Assembly: GCA_027492735.1 (NCBI GenBank)
Contig: JAPUEE010000011.1
Coordinates: 36,888-100,887 of the forward strand
Origin: Candidatus Saccharimonadota bacterium
Lineage (GTDB): Bacteria > Patescibacteriota > Saccharimonadia > Saccharimonadales > Saccharimonadaceae
Direction of reading: 5' to 3'
Length of the DNA: 64,000 nt
Shown here: one piece after another, positions 49,847-59,458 of the stretch
Numbering within the stretch: the stretch's first letter is position 1
How the letters are laid out: each line of letters begins with the position of its first letter
The notes under the pieces: generated by a model
What the model saw: only the letters and a program-made list of their open reading frames with translations
Databases searched by the model: none
Told to the model about the DNA's origin: nothing
Program-made: the position numbers and the translations under genes

Positions 49847-50737
49847 TTAGCCCATACTGTTTGGAAAAAGTTGTTCGATATCCATCTGATTTTCCGGGAT
49901 ATCAGTTTTATGATAAAACCGGATCGGTGCATTGTCATCAATTTGGTACTTCTTTACTTTTTCTACCGAATAATTCGGTGATTCGCTAAAATCGCGTTCC
50001 TGAATCTTTAGAATACAAGTTAAAACCAAGTTCTCTTTGATTTCAATTCCGCCACCCTGAACTTCACGCTTGAATTTTGTGTCGTTCATCGCAAAGTAAA
50101 TCATTTCGCCATCATAAACTCCAGACCACATTTTGCGTGAATGACCGTCAATTACTAATGAATAAATTAGTATCTCGGCATCTTCGTCCATTTCATTTTC
50201 CGTTTCGTCATCGGAAATCCTCTTGTCAAATTCCTTCCGCGGGATCATCGCTTCTTGCCCGTCATTAATACTGGTGCCGAGTTTGCTGATTGAGCTATCT
50301 GCTCGCAAGGTTTTGAAGTATTCGTTTTTGTATTTTTTCATTTTTCTGTCACCATCGATTATTGTGTCGATGTCGATTTCTGTGTATCTTCCACTTTTGA
50401 TCTTATCGATAATTTCTGCACGCTTTAGTTCACGCTCTTCCTTTGGCAGTTTGGGCGTTGGCGAGATGAATTTACTAACGACTATACTAATCAAAACTGT
50501 GCCAGAAGTCTCAAAAGCAGGGCTATTTACTACTGCGAAAAACCAATCTTGTAAACCGCCCTTTTCCTTCGGTGCGATCGTTAGATCTATCTTGATACCT
50601 GTCTGTCTGGCGAAATGTTGGACATAGTCAACAAAGGCCTTCTCGGCACGCAGAAGTGTTGCCGCGTCAATTTCATGCAGATTAGGGTCGTTAAAGTAGT
50701 AATGAAAATTAATTATATTTTTATCGGTATTGTTCAT
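49847..50737 (-). CDS. Hypothetical protein, possible membrane hairpin
   Basis: A 296-aa protein I do not recognise. An N-terminal alpha/beta part (residues 1-65) is followed by a moderately hydrophobic stretch around residues 75-90 (SGTVLISIVVSKFI), a highly charged middle (KLPKEERELKRAEIIDKIKSG) and a C-terminal beta-rich domain with SRKMWSGVYDGEMIYFAM near residue 205. It lies at the edge of the defence island on the same strand, so a defence link is possible but only by position. A GATAAT box lies in the short leader. Confidence 0.55.
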   Translation of the reverse strand: MNNTDKNIINFHYYFNDPNLHEIDAATLLRAEKAFVDYVQHFARQTGIKIDLTIAPKEKGGLQDWFFAVVNSPAFETSGTVLISIVVSKFISPTPKLPKEERELKRAEIIDKIKSGRYTEIDIDTIIDGDRKMKKYKNEYFKTLRADSSISKLGTSINDGQEAMIPRKEFDKRISDDETENEMDEDAEILIYSLVIDGHSRKMWSGVYDGEMIYFAMNDTKFKREVQGGGIEIKENLVLTCILKIQERDFSESPNYSVEKVKKYQIDDNAPIRFYHKTDIPENQMDIEQLFPNSMG

Positions 50738-50829
50738 CTATAAGTCTCACTATTATCCCACTCGTCTATATTATAGCAAATTACCGACATATTGCCGAAG
50801 GCGATAGTTTTAGAGTACACTGGAAATAG

Positions 50830-51324
50830 CAAAGGAATCATATCGAAATCATAACTAAAATTCTCCCGATCAAAATCGACAAAGGCAGCGGCGCTCCGCT
50901 GTACAAAGCAGCACCACAGTGACATTGGTGGCACAAACTACTGCCGGCAGAGGGGCTCTATCTCGCGCTCTTTGACGAGCTAAAGGAGCATCCTGATGCA
51001 GTTCAGGCGGGTGGAACGCTCGCAAACAATCTAGCCCCATTCGTGAAAGGTATGGAAATTACCGATAAGACTTGGCCTGCTTTTCGTAAAAGTCTCGAGC
51101 ATACTGTTATGCAGTTCGATACGTTTGCCAAGGCCAAGGAACTATGCGTCTCCACCCTGTTTGTTAATGGGCTGCTCGATGTATTTATCATTAGGCGCAA
51201 TATAAAGGAAGTTCGGCGAGCCAATCGTCGCTACGTGCGTATTCGCCGTGCATTAGGCCCGCACGAATTGACACCACGCCAAGGCCGCACCATTGCGCGG
51301 ATTGTCGAAAAATATATTCGTTAA
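50830..51324 (+). pseudogene. Broken gene with internal TGA
   Basis: One reading frame runs from about 50830 to 51324 with a single TGA at 50920-50922. Before it: IEIITKILPIKIDKGSGAP; after it: LYLALFDELKEHPDAVQAGG and onward to a basic helix (RRANRRYVRIRRALG) and the stop. No start codon exists between the TGA and GTG 51043, so only a 93-aa remainder could be made. The product is not recognised. It is most simply a decayed gene at the island border. Confidence 0.45.
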
Positions 51325-51410
51325 CTAGTATTCCCTGAAAAAGCATTTGCGTCTTGAGATTTTTCCTGTAAAATAAAATACTAACCATAATATTCTCGAA
51401 AGGATAACCC

Positions 51411-51923
51411 GTGCGCAGCAAATCTCACGCGAGTTCGCCACAGAAAACAAAAAAACCACTGAAACAGAAATTCAAACTTGATCCTAAAATAATCAAGAGA
51501 ACGTTGCTATTCGCAGTTGTCATTGCGATAATTTTTGGTGGACTAGAGCTGGGACGACGAGCTGGTTATTGGGGCGAGCCAGATGCGCTACGTACTATTA
51601 GGGCTGAAAAGATAGCCAGTAAAACATTATTAGGTTTGGAGCTGATTGGTCAGGATGAAACAGGCAAAAAATCACTTTTTATGATAGAGAGCACTTTTCC
51701 GTCGATTGAACGCACTTTCAAGCCGAAGGGCGGCAATACAGAGGTAACTCTACGTGAAGTCATAGAATATGCCGAGAATGATGGATGGAAATATGACGAA
51801 AGTATTTCCTCGAAGGAGACATGGAGAGCTCGAAAATACCAAAATAGTATAGAAATGATCGTTCGCATAGGAGGATTTGAAGGTAATATAGTCGTGGGTA
51901 TTTCTAGCTATGAACGGGAATAG
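51411..51923 (+). CDS. Membrane-anchored hypothetical protein
   Basis: A 170-aa protein starting at GTG 51411 behind GAAAGGA. A very basic cytoplasmic tail (KTKKPLKQKFKLD) is followed by one helix (TLLFAVVIAIIFGGLEL) and an outside domain of about 115 residues with no cysteines. Not recognised. It overlaps the large surface protein gene by 14 bp, so the two are expressed together and may interact at the envelope. Confidence 0.65.
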   Translation: MRSKSHASSPQKTKKPLKQKFKLDPKIIKRTLLFAVVIAIIFGGLELGRRAGYWGEPDALRTIRAEKIASKTLLGLELIGQDETGKKSLFMIESTFPSIERTFKPKGGNTEVTLREVIEYAENDGWKYDESISSKETWRARKYQNSIEMIVRIGGFEGNIVVGISSYERE

Positions 51924-54198
51924 GCGTCTCAGATGGTATATCGTAGCTAGTATAATTTTAGTTACAGTTTTAAATGTATCTACCTATGATTCAAAAGACA
52001 AGCAGGCATCGGCACGGCCTGCTTATCGAAAAGCACTCCATATAACCCTATTGGGCGACTCTTATTCTGCTGGTAACGGCGCTGGCAACTATTATGGAGA
52101 AAAAGGTTCGTATCGAAGTAAAAATAACTGGGCGCATCGTTATGCTGATTGGCTGAATAAACAGGGCGTCAATACGACTCTAACGAATTTAGCACACAAT
52201 GGATCCACTACAGAAAAAGTGATCGGCGAACAGATCAAGAACGTTCCTGAAAGCACTGATCTAGTTATGTTGACTATCGGTGGTAATGACGCACGGTTTG
52301 CTGAAGTTGTTCGGTATTGTTTTGCAGCGGGTTATCGAGGTCCGAAAGAATGCGAAAGCAAAGTGAAATATGCTAGAGATCAGTTTACTGCCATTATAAA
52401 CAGTACGAGAGAGATATTCGAAAAATTAGAAAAGAAACTCCCTAAGACCTCACAAATCGTCCTGGTGGGGTATCCCCTACTGACAACCAGAGATGAATTT
52501 TGCTTGGCGCAAACCGGGAGCAAGCTGAGAGTACTTTGTCCGGGAGGTACCATCAATTACCAAGCAGGGTTCGAAGTTCGAGATGCAGGTATCGATTTTA
52601 ACGGGCTGCAGTTAGAGCTCGTTCAGAAGTGGAACGAAACTCATGAGCTAAAGGCAACCCATATCTCCTCGGTAGTAACGAAATTTTTCGGTCACGAGCC
52701 AGATCCGAGCGGGACGAACAGAAACGAAAAACGGTGGCTCAATGAATTCCTCGAGACAGAGGGCAAAGCTAATGCTGATGGCATTGTTGAATCCAAGCTT
52801 TCGAACGATACTAAAGAATTTTATCACCCCAATATCACGGGCCATGAACAAATTGCGAAACTAATCGAGGCACGGATTGGTATTCCGGTGGCTGCAAAAG
52901 AAATTACCAGCACCTCAAGTGATATTGATATTGCATTTGTCGTGGATACTACTGGATCTATGAATGATACCATCGACGCTGTCAAGCGTGATATTACGGA
53001 TACCATATCGCAAATAAAGCAAAAGACAAGTTCTGCGCGATTTGCTCTAGTTGATTACCAAGATCGTCCGGGCTATGGTGGCGATACCGCAGACTATCCA
53101 TCTAGTGTACGGACTCCGTTTACTAGTGATACTGACGCGGTTATTAGTGAGGTGAATGGTTTGATATCAGGTTATGGTGGAGATATACCAGAGACAGTTT
53201 ATAGCGGTGCTATGACAGCGCTAGATTTGGATTGGCGACCTGGAGCGCGAAAGATGATGATTATCATAGGTGATGCACCTGCAAAGGATCCCGAGCCCGT
53301 TACGGGGTATACGTGGCAAACTGTATTGAATCGATCATACGAAGTAGATCCGGTTGAGATCTACGTAGTAGACAGATTGTGGGAGAATCTATCGAGCAGC
53401 GTTGGCGAGTTGGTCCCGCGTTCGGGCGGCCGGGTGTTCGCTAGCTCAGAAGAATTTTCCGATGTCGTACTAGAAGCTGTCGACCATTCTACCGCTAAAC
53501 CTTTCGGTTGGATTCAGGGACCGTATCTTATCAAGGTTGGCGAATCGGTAACCTTGGATGCACGAGCTTCATATGCGGTAAGTGGCGAGATTGTTCGTAT
53601 CGAATGGGACTTGGACGGCGACGGTGAGTTTGAGACAATTTCTCCGAGCTTGCTATACGAACATCGTTTTACGGAGGAGTTCGGTGGCACCATTGGTATC
53701 AAGATCACTGATACAGATGGGCGTGTGGGTATCGGGTCAACTCGACTCGATGTGACCGACGATGGTGATACGATCCCACGTGCTATCGATAACTGCCCTG
53801 ATATTGCCAATCAAAACCAAGCGGATTACGACGAAGATGGCATTGGCGATAACTGCGATGACGATATCGGTTGGCCGACTAAAGATAGAGACGGTATCTA
53901 TGCGTCGATGTATGACATGTCTTCCAACTCTACTGGCATGGACAAGCCTCTTTCTTCGACCTCACAGCCACAATCTCGTAGTTTAACGCTACAACCGACA
54001 GTTACTCCAACTCCATTATTTTCATCGAATGACAAGAATCTATTTGCTGTAAAGAAGTCTGGCGATGAAGCAAGCAGTAGTTCAAGTGAGACGACAAAAA
54101 ACGAGACGAAATGGATGTGGGTGATAGGTCTTGTCGGAGGAGTTATATGCATAACAGTGGTAGTATTTGCTCAAAAGGTTCGAAAAATAAGATTGTAA
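51910..54198 (+). CDS. Multidomain surface protein: SGNH hydrolase, VWA, PKD, TSP3-like repeat
   Basis: A 762-aa protein. N-terminal signal/anchor helix (residues 9-23); SGNH esterase with GDSYSAGNG (Ser51), GGNDARF (Asn126) and YHPNITGH (His306); von Willebrand A domain with the MIDAS sequence DTTGSMND (346-353); a PKD-like domain (GESVTLDARAS... IEWDLDGDGEFE, about 540-615); calcium-binding TSP3-like DNCPDIANQNQADYDEDGIGDNCDDD-type repeat (split here: DNCPDIANQNQADYDEDG, then IGDNCDDD); a Ser/Thr-rich stalk; and a C-terminal membrane helix (WVIGLVGGVICITVVVF) with basic stop. It should be displayed on the cell surface and could bind and deacylate a host polymer. A bidirectional terminator follows. 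Confidence 0.82.
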   Translation: MNGNRRLRWYIVASIILVTVLNVSTYDSKDKQASARPAYRKALHITLLGDSYSAGNGAGNYYGEKGSYRSKNNWAHRYADWLNKQGVNTTLTNLAHNGSTTEKVIGEQIKNVPESTDLVMLTIGGNDARFAEVVRYCFAAGYRGPKECESKVKYARDQFTAIINSTREIFEKLEKKLPKTSQIVLVGYPLLTTRDEFCLAQTGSKLRVLCPGGTINYQAGFEVRDAGIDFNGLQLELVQKWNETHELKATHISSVVTKFFGHEPDPSGTNRNEKRWLNEFLETEGKANADGIVESKLSNDTKEFYHPNITGHEQIAKLIEARIGIPVAAKEITSTSSDIDIAFVVDTTGSMNDTIDAVKRDITDTISQIKQKTSSARFALVDYQDRPGYGGDTADYPSSVRTPFTSDTDAVISEVNGLISGYGGDIPETVYSGAMTALDLDWRPGARKMMIIIGDAPAKDPEPVTGYTWQTVLNRSYEVDPVEIYVVDRLWENLSSSVGELVPRSGGRVFASSEEFSDVVLEAVDHSTAKPFGWIQGPYLIKVGESVTLDARASYAVSGEIVRIEWDLDGDGEFETISPSLLYEHRFTEEFGGTIGIKITDTDGRVGIGSTRLDVTDDGDTIPRAIDNCPDIANQNQADYDEDGIGDNCDDDIGWPTKDRDGIYASMYDMSSNSTGMDKPLSSTSQPQSRSLTLQPTVTPTPLFSSNDKNLFAVKKSGDEASSSSSETTKNETKWMWVIGLVGGVICITVVVFAQKVRKIRL

Positions 54199-54200
54199 TT

Positions 54201-54232
54201 AAAAAATACGGCAACCATAGTCACCGTATTTT
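54201..54232. terminator. Bidirectional terminator between surface protein and secA
   Basis: AATACGG/CCGTATT stem with a 12-nt loop, A run before and T after. It serves both convergent genes. Confidence 0.7.
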
Positions 54233-54248
54233 CATGGTCGTAGTTAGC

Positions 54249-57104
54249 CTATCGTCGGCCCTTTTTCCGGTTTTGGCGTTGGGCTTTCTTTTTCTTTTGC
54301 GTGGCTTTTTTGACTGCGTTTTTTGTAGCAGATTTGGCTTTGAAATCGTCGCTCGTGGTGCGAGTTTCTGGTAGACCAACTTCGTTCACACCCCGTTCAA
54401 CAGCAGATTCGGCGGCACGAGTTAGTTCACTCTCGTATTCATCATCCTCGACCTTTGCGGCGTTAATATCGGCAGCGCGGAGGTGGAAGACGGTACGCAG
54501 CACTTCGTTCTGCAATGTTTCCTGCAGACTGTTAAATAGCTTTTGCGATTCACTGCGATATTCAACTAGTGGATCGCGCTGACCGACACTACGCCAGTGG
54601 ATACCTTCGCGCAGATGAGTCATATTTTCGAGGTGCTGCATCCAGAGAATGTCGAGCACCTGCATATAGATTTCGCGCTCGGCACCACGGAGAAGCTCGG
54701 CGCCAATAGTTTTCTCGTGTTTCTCATAGAATTCGGCAACTTTAGCGCGAGCAACAACAAGACGCTTGCTGTCGTTCTTTATTTGGCCAATTTCGTTGAT
54801 GTCTTTGCGATCGAGTGGGAAAATTTCCTCGAATTCCTCGGCGAATCGAGGATTGCGCTTGGCAGGTACTCCGATCAAGGTTTTTAGTCTGGCATCGATG
54901 AGGCGGAAGATTTCTGGTGTCATATCGTCACCTTCGAGAATCTTGCGACGAATCGAGTAGACAACTTTGCGGTGACGGTTGATCACGTTGTCGTACTGGA
55001 CAACGTTTTTGCGGGTGTCAAAGTTGTAGCCTTCGACCCGTTTCTGAGCGGCTTCGAGCGTTTTGCTGACGGCTTTGTTTTCGATAGCCTGGGTTTCATC
55101 GACACCGAGCCGTTCCATCAGGAGCGCGATACGATCGCCCTGAAAAATACGCATGAGGTCATCCTCGGTCGATACATAAAAGACTGAATCGCCTGGATCG
55201 CCCTGGCGACCACCACGACCACGGAGCTGGTTGTCAATACGGCGTGATTCATGGCGTTCGGAACCGATCACAACGAGTCCGCCAAGTTTCGCAACGCCAT
55301 CGCCGAGCATGATGTCGGTACCACGACCAGCAATGTTGGTAGCGAGGGTGATAGCGCCCTTTTGACCAGCCTCGGACACAATCTCTGCCTCGCGTTCGTT
55401 GTTTTTGGCGTTCAGCATTTCGTGTTTGAGTCCAGCTTTAGTGAGCGCTTTGCTGATCAGTTCGTTCTTTGCGATCGACGCTGAGCCGACGAGTACGGGG
55501 CGGCCTAGTTTATGATATTCTTTGATATCTTCGACGAGAGCGGCAATCTTACCCTTCTCTGTTTTGAAGATCTTGTCATTCATGTCTTTACGAATGACCG
55601 GTCGGTTGGTTGGAATCTGGATAACGTCGAGACCGTAGATCTGCTGGAACTCCTCTGCCTCGGTAAAGGCAGTACCAGTCATACCGGATAGTTTGTCATA
55701 GAGGCGGAAATAGTTCTGGAACGAAACGGTAGCAAGGGTTTGTGACTCCTGCAGAACTGGGACATGTTCCTTGGCCTCGATAGCCTGGTGGAGACCCTCG
55801 TTGTAACGGCGCCCCTGCATCAGACGACCGGTAAATTCATCAACAATGATGACTTCGCCGCTACTGCTGACGACGTAATCTTTGTCGCGTTTAAAGAGCG
55901 TCTGAGCCTTTAGCGCCTGGTCCATGTGATAGACGCTACGGACATGGTCTGGTGAGTACAGGTTGTCGAGCCCGAGCATTTTCTGGACTCGCTCGACACC
56001 GTCATCAGTGAGTGTGACCGAACGACGCTTTTCATCGAGTTCGTAATGTTCTGGTTTGAGCGCACCGGCAACGGCGGCGAATTTGATATACATGTCTGGA
56101 TTCTCGGCAGCTGGTGCAGAGATGATGAGCGGCGTTCTGGCCTCGTCGATCAGGATAGAGTCTACTTCGTCGACGATGGCAAAGTTCAGCTCCCGCTGGC
56201 GCAGTAGATCTGGCTCACTCACCATGTTATCGCGCAGGTAGTCGAACCCGAACTCGTTGTTGGTGCCGTAGGTAATGTCTGCGGCGTAGGCTTCTTTGCG
56301 CGACGCGGGACGGAGATGTGACATGCGTTTGTCAAAGTGGTCGTTATTCTCGTATTTCGGATCATAGACGAACGAGGCTTCGTTAATGATGACACCAGTA
56401 GTCAGGCCGAGTGCGTGGTAGAGCGAACCCATCCAGCCACCATGAAGCTGCGCCAGGTAGTCATTAACCGTCACGACGTGGACACCGCGACCGCTGAGAG
56501 CGTTGAGATACACCGGAGCGGTAGCAACTAGGGTTTTACCTTCACCAGTTTTCATTTCAGCTACGTTGCCTTCGTGGAGGACGACACCGCCGACGAGCTG
56601 TACATCGAAGTGGCGTTGTTTGAGCACGCGGCTGGCCATCTCACGAACAACAGCAAAAGCTTCGGGCAGGATTTCGTCAAGCGCACTTTTGCGTTTCTGA
56701 GCAGCGCGGCGAGCACGAATAGCGTCGAGCGCGTTGAAATCGTCAATTGATGCAGCACCAGCTTTGGCGTATTTAGCCCGTTCCTCTGGGCTAAGTTTAT
56801 TAATGAGTTTGCGCTCTAGATCAGAGTCTTTTTTCGAGGCAGCGCTTGCGGCTTTGGTCTTTGATTGGTCGGTGTTACTCGCCTTTTTGTCGCCCTTTTT
56901 ATCACTAGTATCGAGCTGTTTACTGAGTCTCGCGAATTTCTTTTTCAAGGTCTCGGTCTGAGCGGCTAGTTCCTTGTCTGATAGTTTTTTATACTTGGCA
57001 TCGAGCCCGTTTACCTGAGCTATTATTTTATCAATCCGTTTCAGAATCTTTTTCTGCGGATCACCGAATACTTTGGATAGAACTGCTTGCTTCTTGTTGG
57101 CCAC
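54249..57104 (-). CDS. secA: Preprotein translocase ATPase SecA
   Basis: A 951-aa motor of the Sec pathway. Walker A in VAEMKTGEGKTLVAT near residue 183, FAIVDEVDSILIDEARTPLIIS near residue 312, TNIAGRGTDIMLGDGV and the RIDNQLRGRGGRQGDPG arginine-finger region near residue 630. An unusual charged insertion rich in Lys, Ala and Ser occupies residues 65-100. The C-terminus is very basic and lacks the zinc-binding SecB site. GTG start with GGGAG upstream. Confidence 0.95.
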   Translation of the reverse strand: MANKKQAVLSKVFGDPQKKILKRIDKIIAQVNGLDAKYKKLSDKELAAQTETLKKKFARLSKQLDTSDKKGDKKASNTDQSKTKAASAASKKDSDLERKLINKLSPEERAKYAKAGAASIDDFNALDAIRARRAAQKRKSALDEILPEAFAVVREMASRVLKQRHFDVQLVGGVVLHEGNVAEMKTGEGKTLVATAPVYLNALSGRGVHVVTVNDYLAQLHGGWMGSLYHALGLTTGVIINEASFVYDPKYENNDHFDKRMSHLRPASRKEAYAADITYGTNNEFGFDYLRDNMVSEPDLLRQRELNFAIVDEVDSILIDEARTPLIISAPAAENPDMYIKFAAVAGALKPEHYELDEKRRSVTLTDDGVERVQKMLGLDNLYSPDHVRSVYHMDQALKAQTLFKRDKDYVVSSSGEVIIVDEFTGRLMQGRRYNEGLHQAIEAKEHVPVLQESQTLATVSFQNYFRLYDKLSGMTGTAFTEAEEFQQIYGLDVIQIPTNRPVIRKDMNDKIFKTEKGKIAALVEDIKEYHKLGRPVLVGSASIAKNELISKALTKAGLKHEMLNAKNNEREAEIVSEAGQKGAITLATNIAGRGTDIMLGDGVAKLGGLVVIGSERHESRRIDNQLRGRGGRQGDPGDSVFYVSTEDDLMRIFQGDRIALLMERLGVDETQAIENKAVSKTLEAAQKRVEGYNFDTRKNVVQYDNVINRHRKVVYSIRRKILEGDDMTPEIFRLIDARLKTLIGVPAKRNPRFAEEFEEIFPLDRKDINEIGQIKNDSKRLVVARAKVAEFYEKHEKTIGAELLRGAEREIYMQVLDILWMQHLENMTHLREGIHWRSVGQRDPLVEYRSESQKLFNSLQETLQNEVLRTVFHLRAADINAAKVEDDEYESELTRAAESAVERGVNEVGLPETRTTSDDFKAKSATKNAVKKATQKKKKAQRQNRKKGRR

Positions 57105-57163
57105 TTTAAAACTCCCTCACTTATGTATGCGACTATTTTATCAAATTGGATGAGAAAATACTA

Positions 57164-57544
57164 CTATTTTCGACGTAATGAACGCTTAACTCGAGCCATG
57201 AAACCACCGGTGTTGACGCCGTCGGCTCGTCGCTCGGTTTTGTATTTGCTGATCTGGGCACGCAGTTTGGCCTCGACGATGTCAACGGCTGCTAGAGCAT
57301 TTGGCGCTGATTCTTTGGCGAAGAGTTTTTTGTCAGGCAGGGTCAGGACGGCTTCACATTCGTATTTGTTGTTGTCCTTTTTATTGACCTCGGCGATTTT
57401 CACACTGGCAAAGGCCGCAGTGCGGGCTTTTCGTGGAATGTAGTCAATCAATTTCGAGATTTTTTTGCGGGTGTAATCGTTGGTCTTTTTATCAATTTCG
57501 TAATGGATGCCGGTTATTTCGATACTCAAGCTTTTGTCGCTCAT
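57164..57544 (-). CDS. hpf: Ribosome hibernation promoting factor (short form)
   Basis: A 126-aa protein of the HPF/RaiA family: LSIEITGIHYEIDKKTNDYTRKKISKL at the N-terminus, KYECEAVLTLPDKKLFAKE, and AVDIVEAKLRAQISKYK near the end. It binds the 30S decoding region in resting cells. It lacks the long-form dimerisation domain; the tail is basic instead. AGGAGG and a TAGAAT box precede it. It lies between serS and secA on the same strand. Confidence 0.88.
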   Translation of the reverse strand: MSDKSLSIEITGIHYEIDKKTNDYTRKKISKLIDYIPRKARTAAFASVKIAEVNKKDNNKYECEAVLTLPDKKLFAKESAPNALAAVDIVEAKLRAQISKYKTERRADGVNTGGFMARVKRSLRRK

Positions 57545-57570
57545 TTATATCCTCCTATGGTTATATTCTA

Positions 57571-58818
57571 TCACAAAGTCTGGCGATTTCCCAGGTACGG
57601 ACGCAGTTTTTCAGGTACGACAAAGGAGCCATCGGCTTGGCCGTAATTTTCGATGAGTGCTACTAATGTGCGTGCCAAGCTCACCGCGGTGCCATTCAAT
57701 GTGTGGACGGTCTCGATTGCGCCGTTATCGCGACGAACGCGAATATTGAGACTGCTGGCTTGGAAATCGGTACAATTAGAGCACGATGTGAGTTCACGAT
57801 AAGAGTCATCGATTGGTGACCAGTACTCGATATCGAATTTCTTGGCAGCTGGAGCGCCGAGATCACCAGCGGCAATGTTGATAACGTGATATGGTACGCC
57901 GAGTTCTTGCCAGATTTCCTCCTCGATGGCCAAAATTTTGTCGTGAATATCGCGCGATTGTTCAGGCAGACAGAACGCATACATTTCCAGTTTGTTGAAC
58001 TGGTGCACGCGGAAGAGGCCGCGGGTATGTTTGCCGTAGGTGCCAGCTTCTTTTCGGTAGCATGGACTCAGGCCGGCGTAGAGCAGTGGCAGATCTTTTT
58101 CGGCCAAGATTTCATCAGCATGATAGCCCGTCAAGGGTGCCTCAGCGGTACCGATCATCATTAAGTCTTCGTTTTCGATGAAGTACTCGTTTGATTCTTT
58201 GTCAGATTTTGGTGCGAAACCAGCACCAGCAGCAACGCGACCACTTACCATATTTGGCACCGTCATTAGGTTAAAACCTTTGTCAATGAGTTTGTCGATG
58301 GCATAGTTGATAACGGCTTGTTCTAATTGAACAGCGCCATTTTTTAGGAAATAGAATTTAGCACCAGCGACCTTTGCGCCACGCTCGAAATCTACCCAGC
58401 CTTTCTGTTCGGCGAAATCGAGATGATCAATAGTGGCGCCTTCGCGCTTGTCGCCCCAGGCTTTGATCTCGACACTATCCTCTTCGCCGCCCAAGGGTAC
58501 ATCGTCAAAAATAATGTTCGGCACTTTGTTGATTAGTTCATTCAATTCCGATTCGGCACTCGTGAGGTATTGTTCACGTTCGGCGAGTTCGATTTTGACC
58601 TGTTTTCCCTCGTCGATGAGGTTTTGTTCAGGCTTGCCACCTTTCATTTTGGCAGCAATGGCGTTGCGGCGCTCGCGGATAGCGTCAACTTCGCGCTGGA
58701 GTTCGCGACGTGCCTCGTCTCGTTCGAGGAGCTCTGATAGGTTGATGTGGTACCCTTTTGCCTCGGCAGATGATTGTACTTTTTTGGTATTCTCACGGAT
58801 AAATTTGATGTCTAACAT
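57571..58818 (-). CDS. serS: Seryl-tRNA synthetase
   Basis: A 415-aa class II synthetase: N-terminal coiled-coil arm (residues about 30-105), then motif 2 in LSPCYRKEAGTYGKHTRGLFRVHQFNKLE, RELTSCSNCTDFQ near residue 345, and motif 3 in TLNGTAVSLARTLVALIENYG. The frame opens at 58905, but the family N-terminus MLDIKFIRENT starts at 58818, 6 nt after the minus-strand TACAAT (58825-58830). It is therefore leaderless. Confidence 0.95.
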   Translation of the reverse strand: MLDIKFIRENTKKVQSSAEAKGYHINLSELLERDEARRELQREVDAIRERRNAIAAKMKGGKPEQNLIDEGKQVKIELAEREQYLTSAESELNELINKVPNIIFDDVPLGGEEDSVEIKAWGDKREGATIDHLDFAEQKGWVDFERGAKVAGAKFYFLKNGAVQLEQAVINYAIDKLIDKGFNLMTVPNMVSGRVAAGAGFAPKSDKESNEYFIENEDLMMIGTAEAPLTGYHADEILAEKDLPLLYAGLSPCYRKEAGTYGKHTRGLFRVHQFNKLEMYAFCLPEQSRDIHDKILAIEEEIWQELGVPYHVINIAAGDLGAPAAKKFDIEYWSPIDDSYRELTSCSNCTDFQASSLNIRVRRDNGAIETVHTLNGTAVSLARTLVALIENYGQADGSFVVPEKLRPYLGNRQTL

Positions 58819-58824
58819 ATACCT

Positions 58825-58846
58825 ATTGTACCACAGGTGATAGAAT
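58825..58846. promoter_or_regulatory. Back-to-back leaderless promoters of serS and the CmpB-like gene
   Basis: Minus-strand TACAAT at 58825-58830 serves ATG 58818 (6-nt gap). Plus-strand TAGAAT at 58841-58846 serves ATG 58855 (8-nt gap). The start codons are only 36 bp apart, so each -35 region falls inside or at the edge of the other gene. Confidence 0.65.
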
Positions 58847-58854
58847 GGTCTCAT

Positions 58855-59448
58855 ATGAAAAGCCAGCCGTCGAAAAGTGATTCGAACAACGTTGCTATGA
58901 TGCATATTCGAAATTGGCGGAAGGTGGGATTTTGGCGTGATCTATTTATCTATTTCTGGCTCTTTTCGCTAGTTGGCCATGTTATAGAACTCGCGTGGGC
59001 GCTACTAGGTACGTTGTTTACTATAAAATCCGCTGATCATTTTGCGTCGATTCCTATCTTTGCTATTGCGGCGCCCTACGGCCTCGGTGCGGTGGCTCTC
59101 CTCTTGTTTATCTATCCAATGGTAAAACGTAAAAAGCTAGGACTCGTCAGCGCCTATGTGGTCAGTGTTGCGATTACTACAGTAATAGAATTCGTCAGCG
59201 CTTTGCTCGTGGTACTCGTACTCGGGAGCAATCCGTTTTGGGACTATTCGGATCGACTACTAAATCTGTTTGGTTTTGTGTGTCTCGGTAATAGCCTGTT
59301 ATTCGGTATTATTTCGGTAGTTGCCATACGGTGGCTGTTTCCGTGGACTGAAAAATGGCGTAGGGCTATCGGTGAGAAGTATCTCAACCTAGCTTTTTGG
59401 ATCTTATTCCCCGCCTATATGATTGTGCAGTTATTTCGTTTTATGTGA
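58855..59448 (+). CDS. ABC_trans_CmpB-like membrane protein
   Basis: A 197-aa protein with about five membrane helices. Family-type sequences: FIYFWLFSLVGHVIELAWALLG, then PIFAIAAPYGLGAVALLLFI, then NPFWDYSDRLLNLFGFVCLGNSLLFGI (the WDYS...N..G..C motif). This is the putative type IV ABC-transporter permease family, common in Gram-positives and of unknown substrate. An in-frame GTG at 58837 overlaps the -10 box, so ATG 58855 is used. Confidence 0.75.
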   Translation: MKSQPSKSDSNNVAMMHIRNWRKVGFWRDLFIYFWLFSLVGHVIELAWALLGTLFTIKSADHFASIPIFAIAAPYGLGAVALLLFIYPMVKRKKLGLVSAYVVSVAITTVIEFVSALLVVLVLGSNPFWDYSDRLLNLFGFVCLGNSLLFGIISVVAIRWLFPWTEKWRRAIGEKYLNLAFWILFPAYMIVQLFRFM

Positions 59449-59458
59449 TTAGAGGCAG

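Noticed and set aside
50830..51324. TGA read as glycine (genetic code 25 of Gracilibacteria/Absconditabacteria)
   Set aside because: Many confident genes (hsdS, murG, ftsI, mraZ, the 9987 receiver) end in TGA at the expected position, and no conserved gene has internal TGA.
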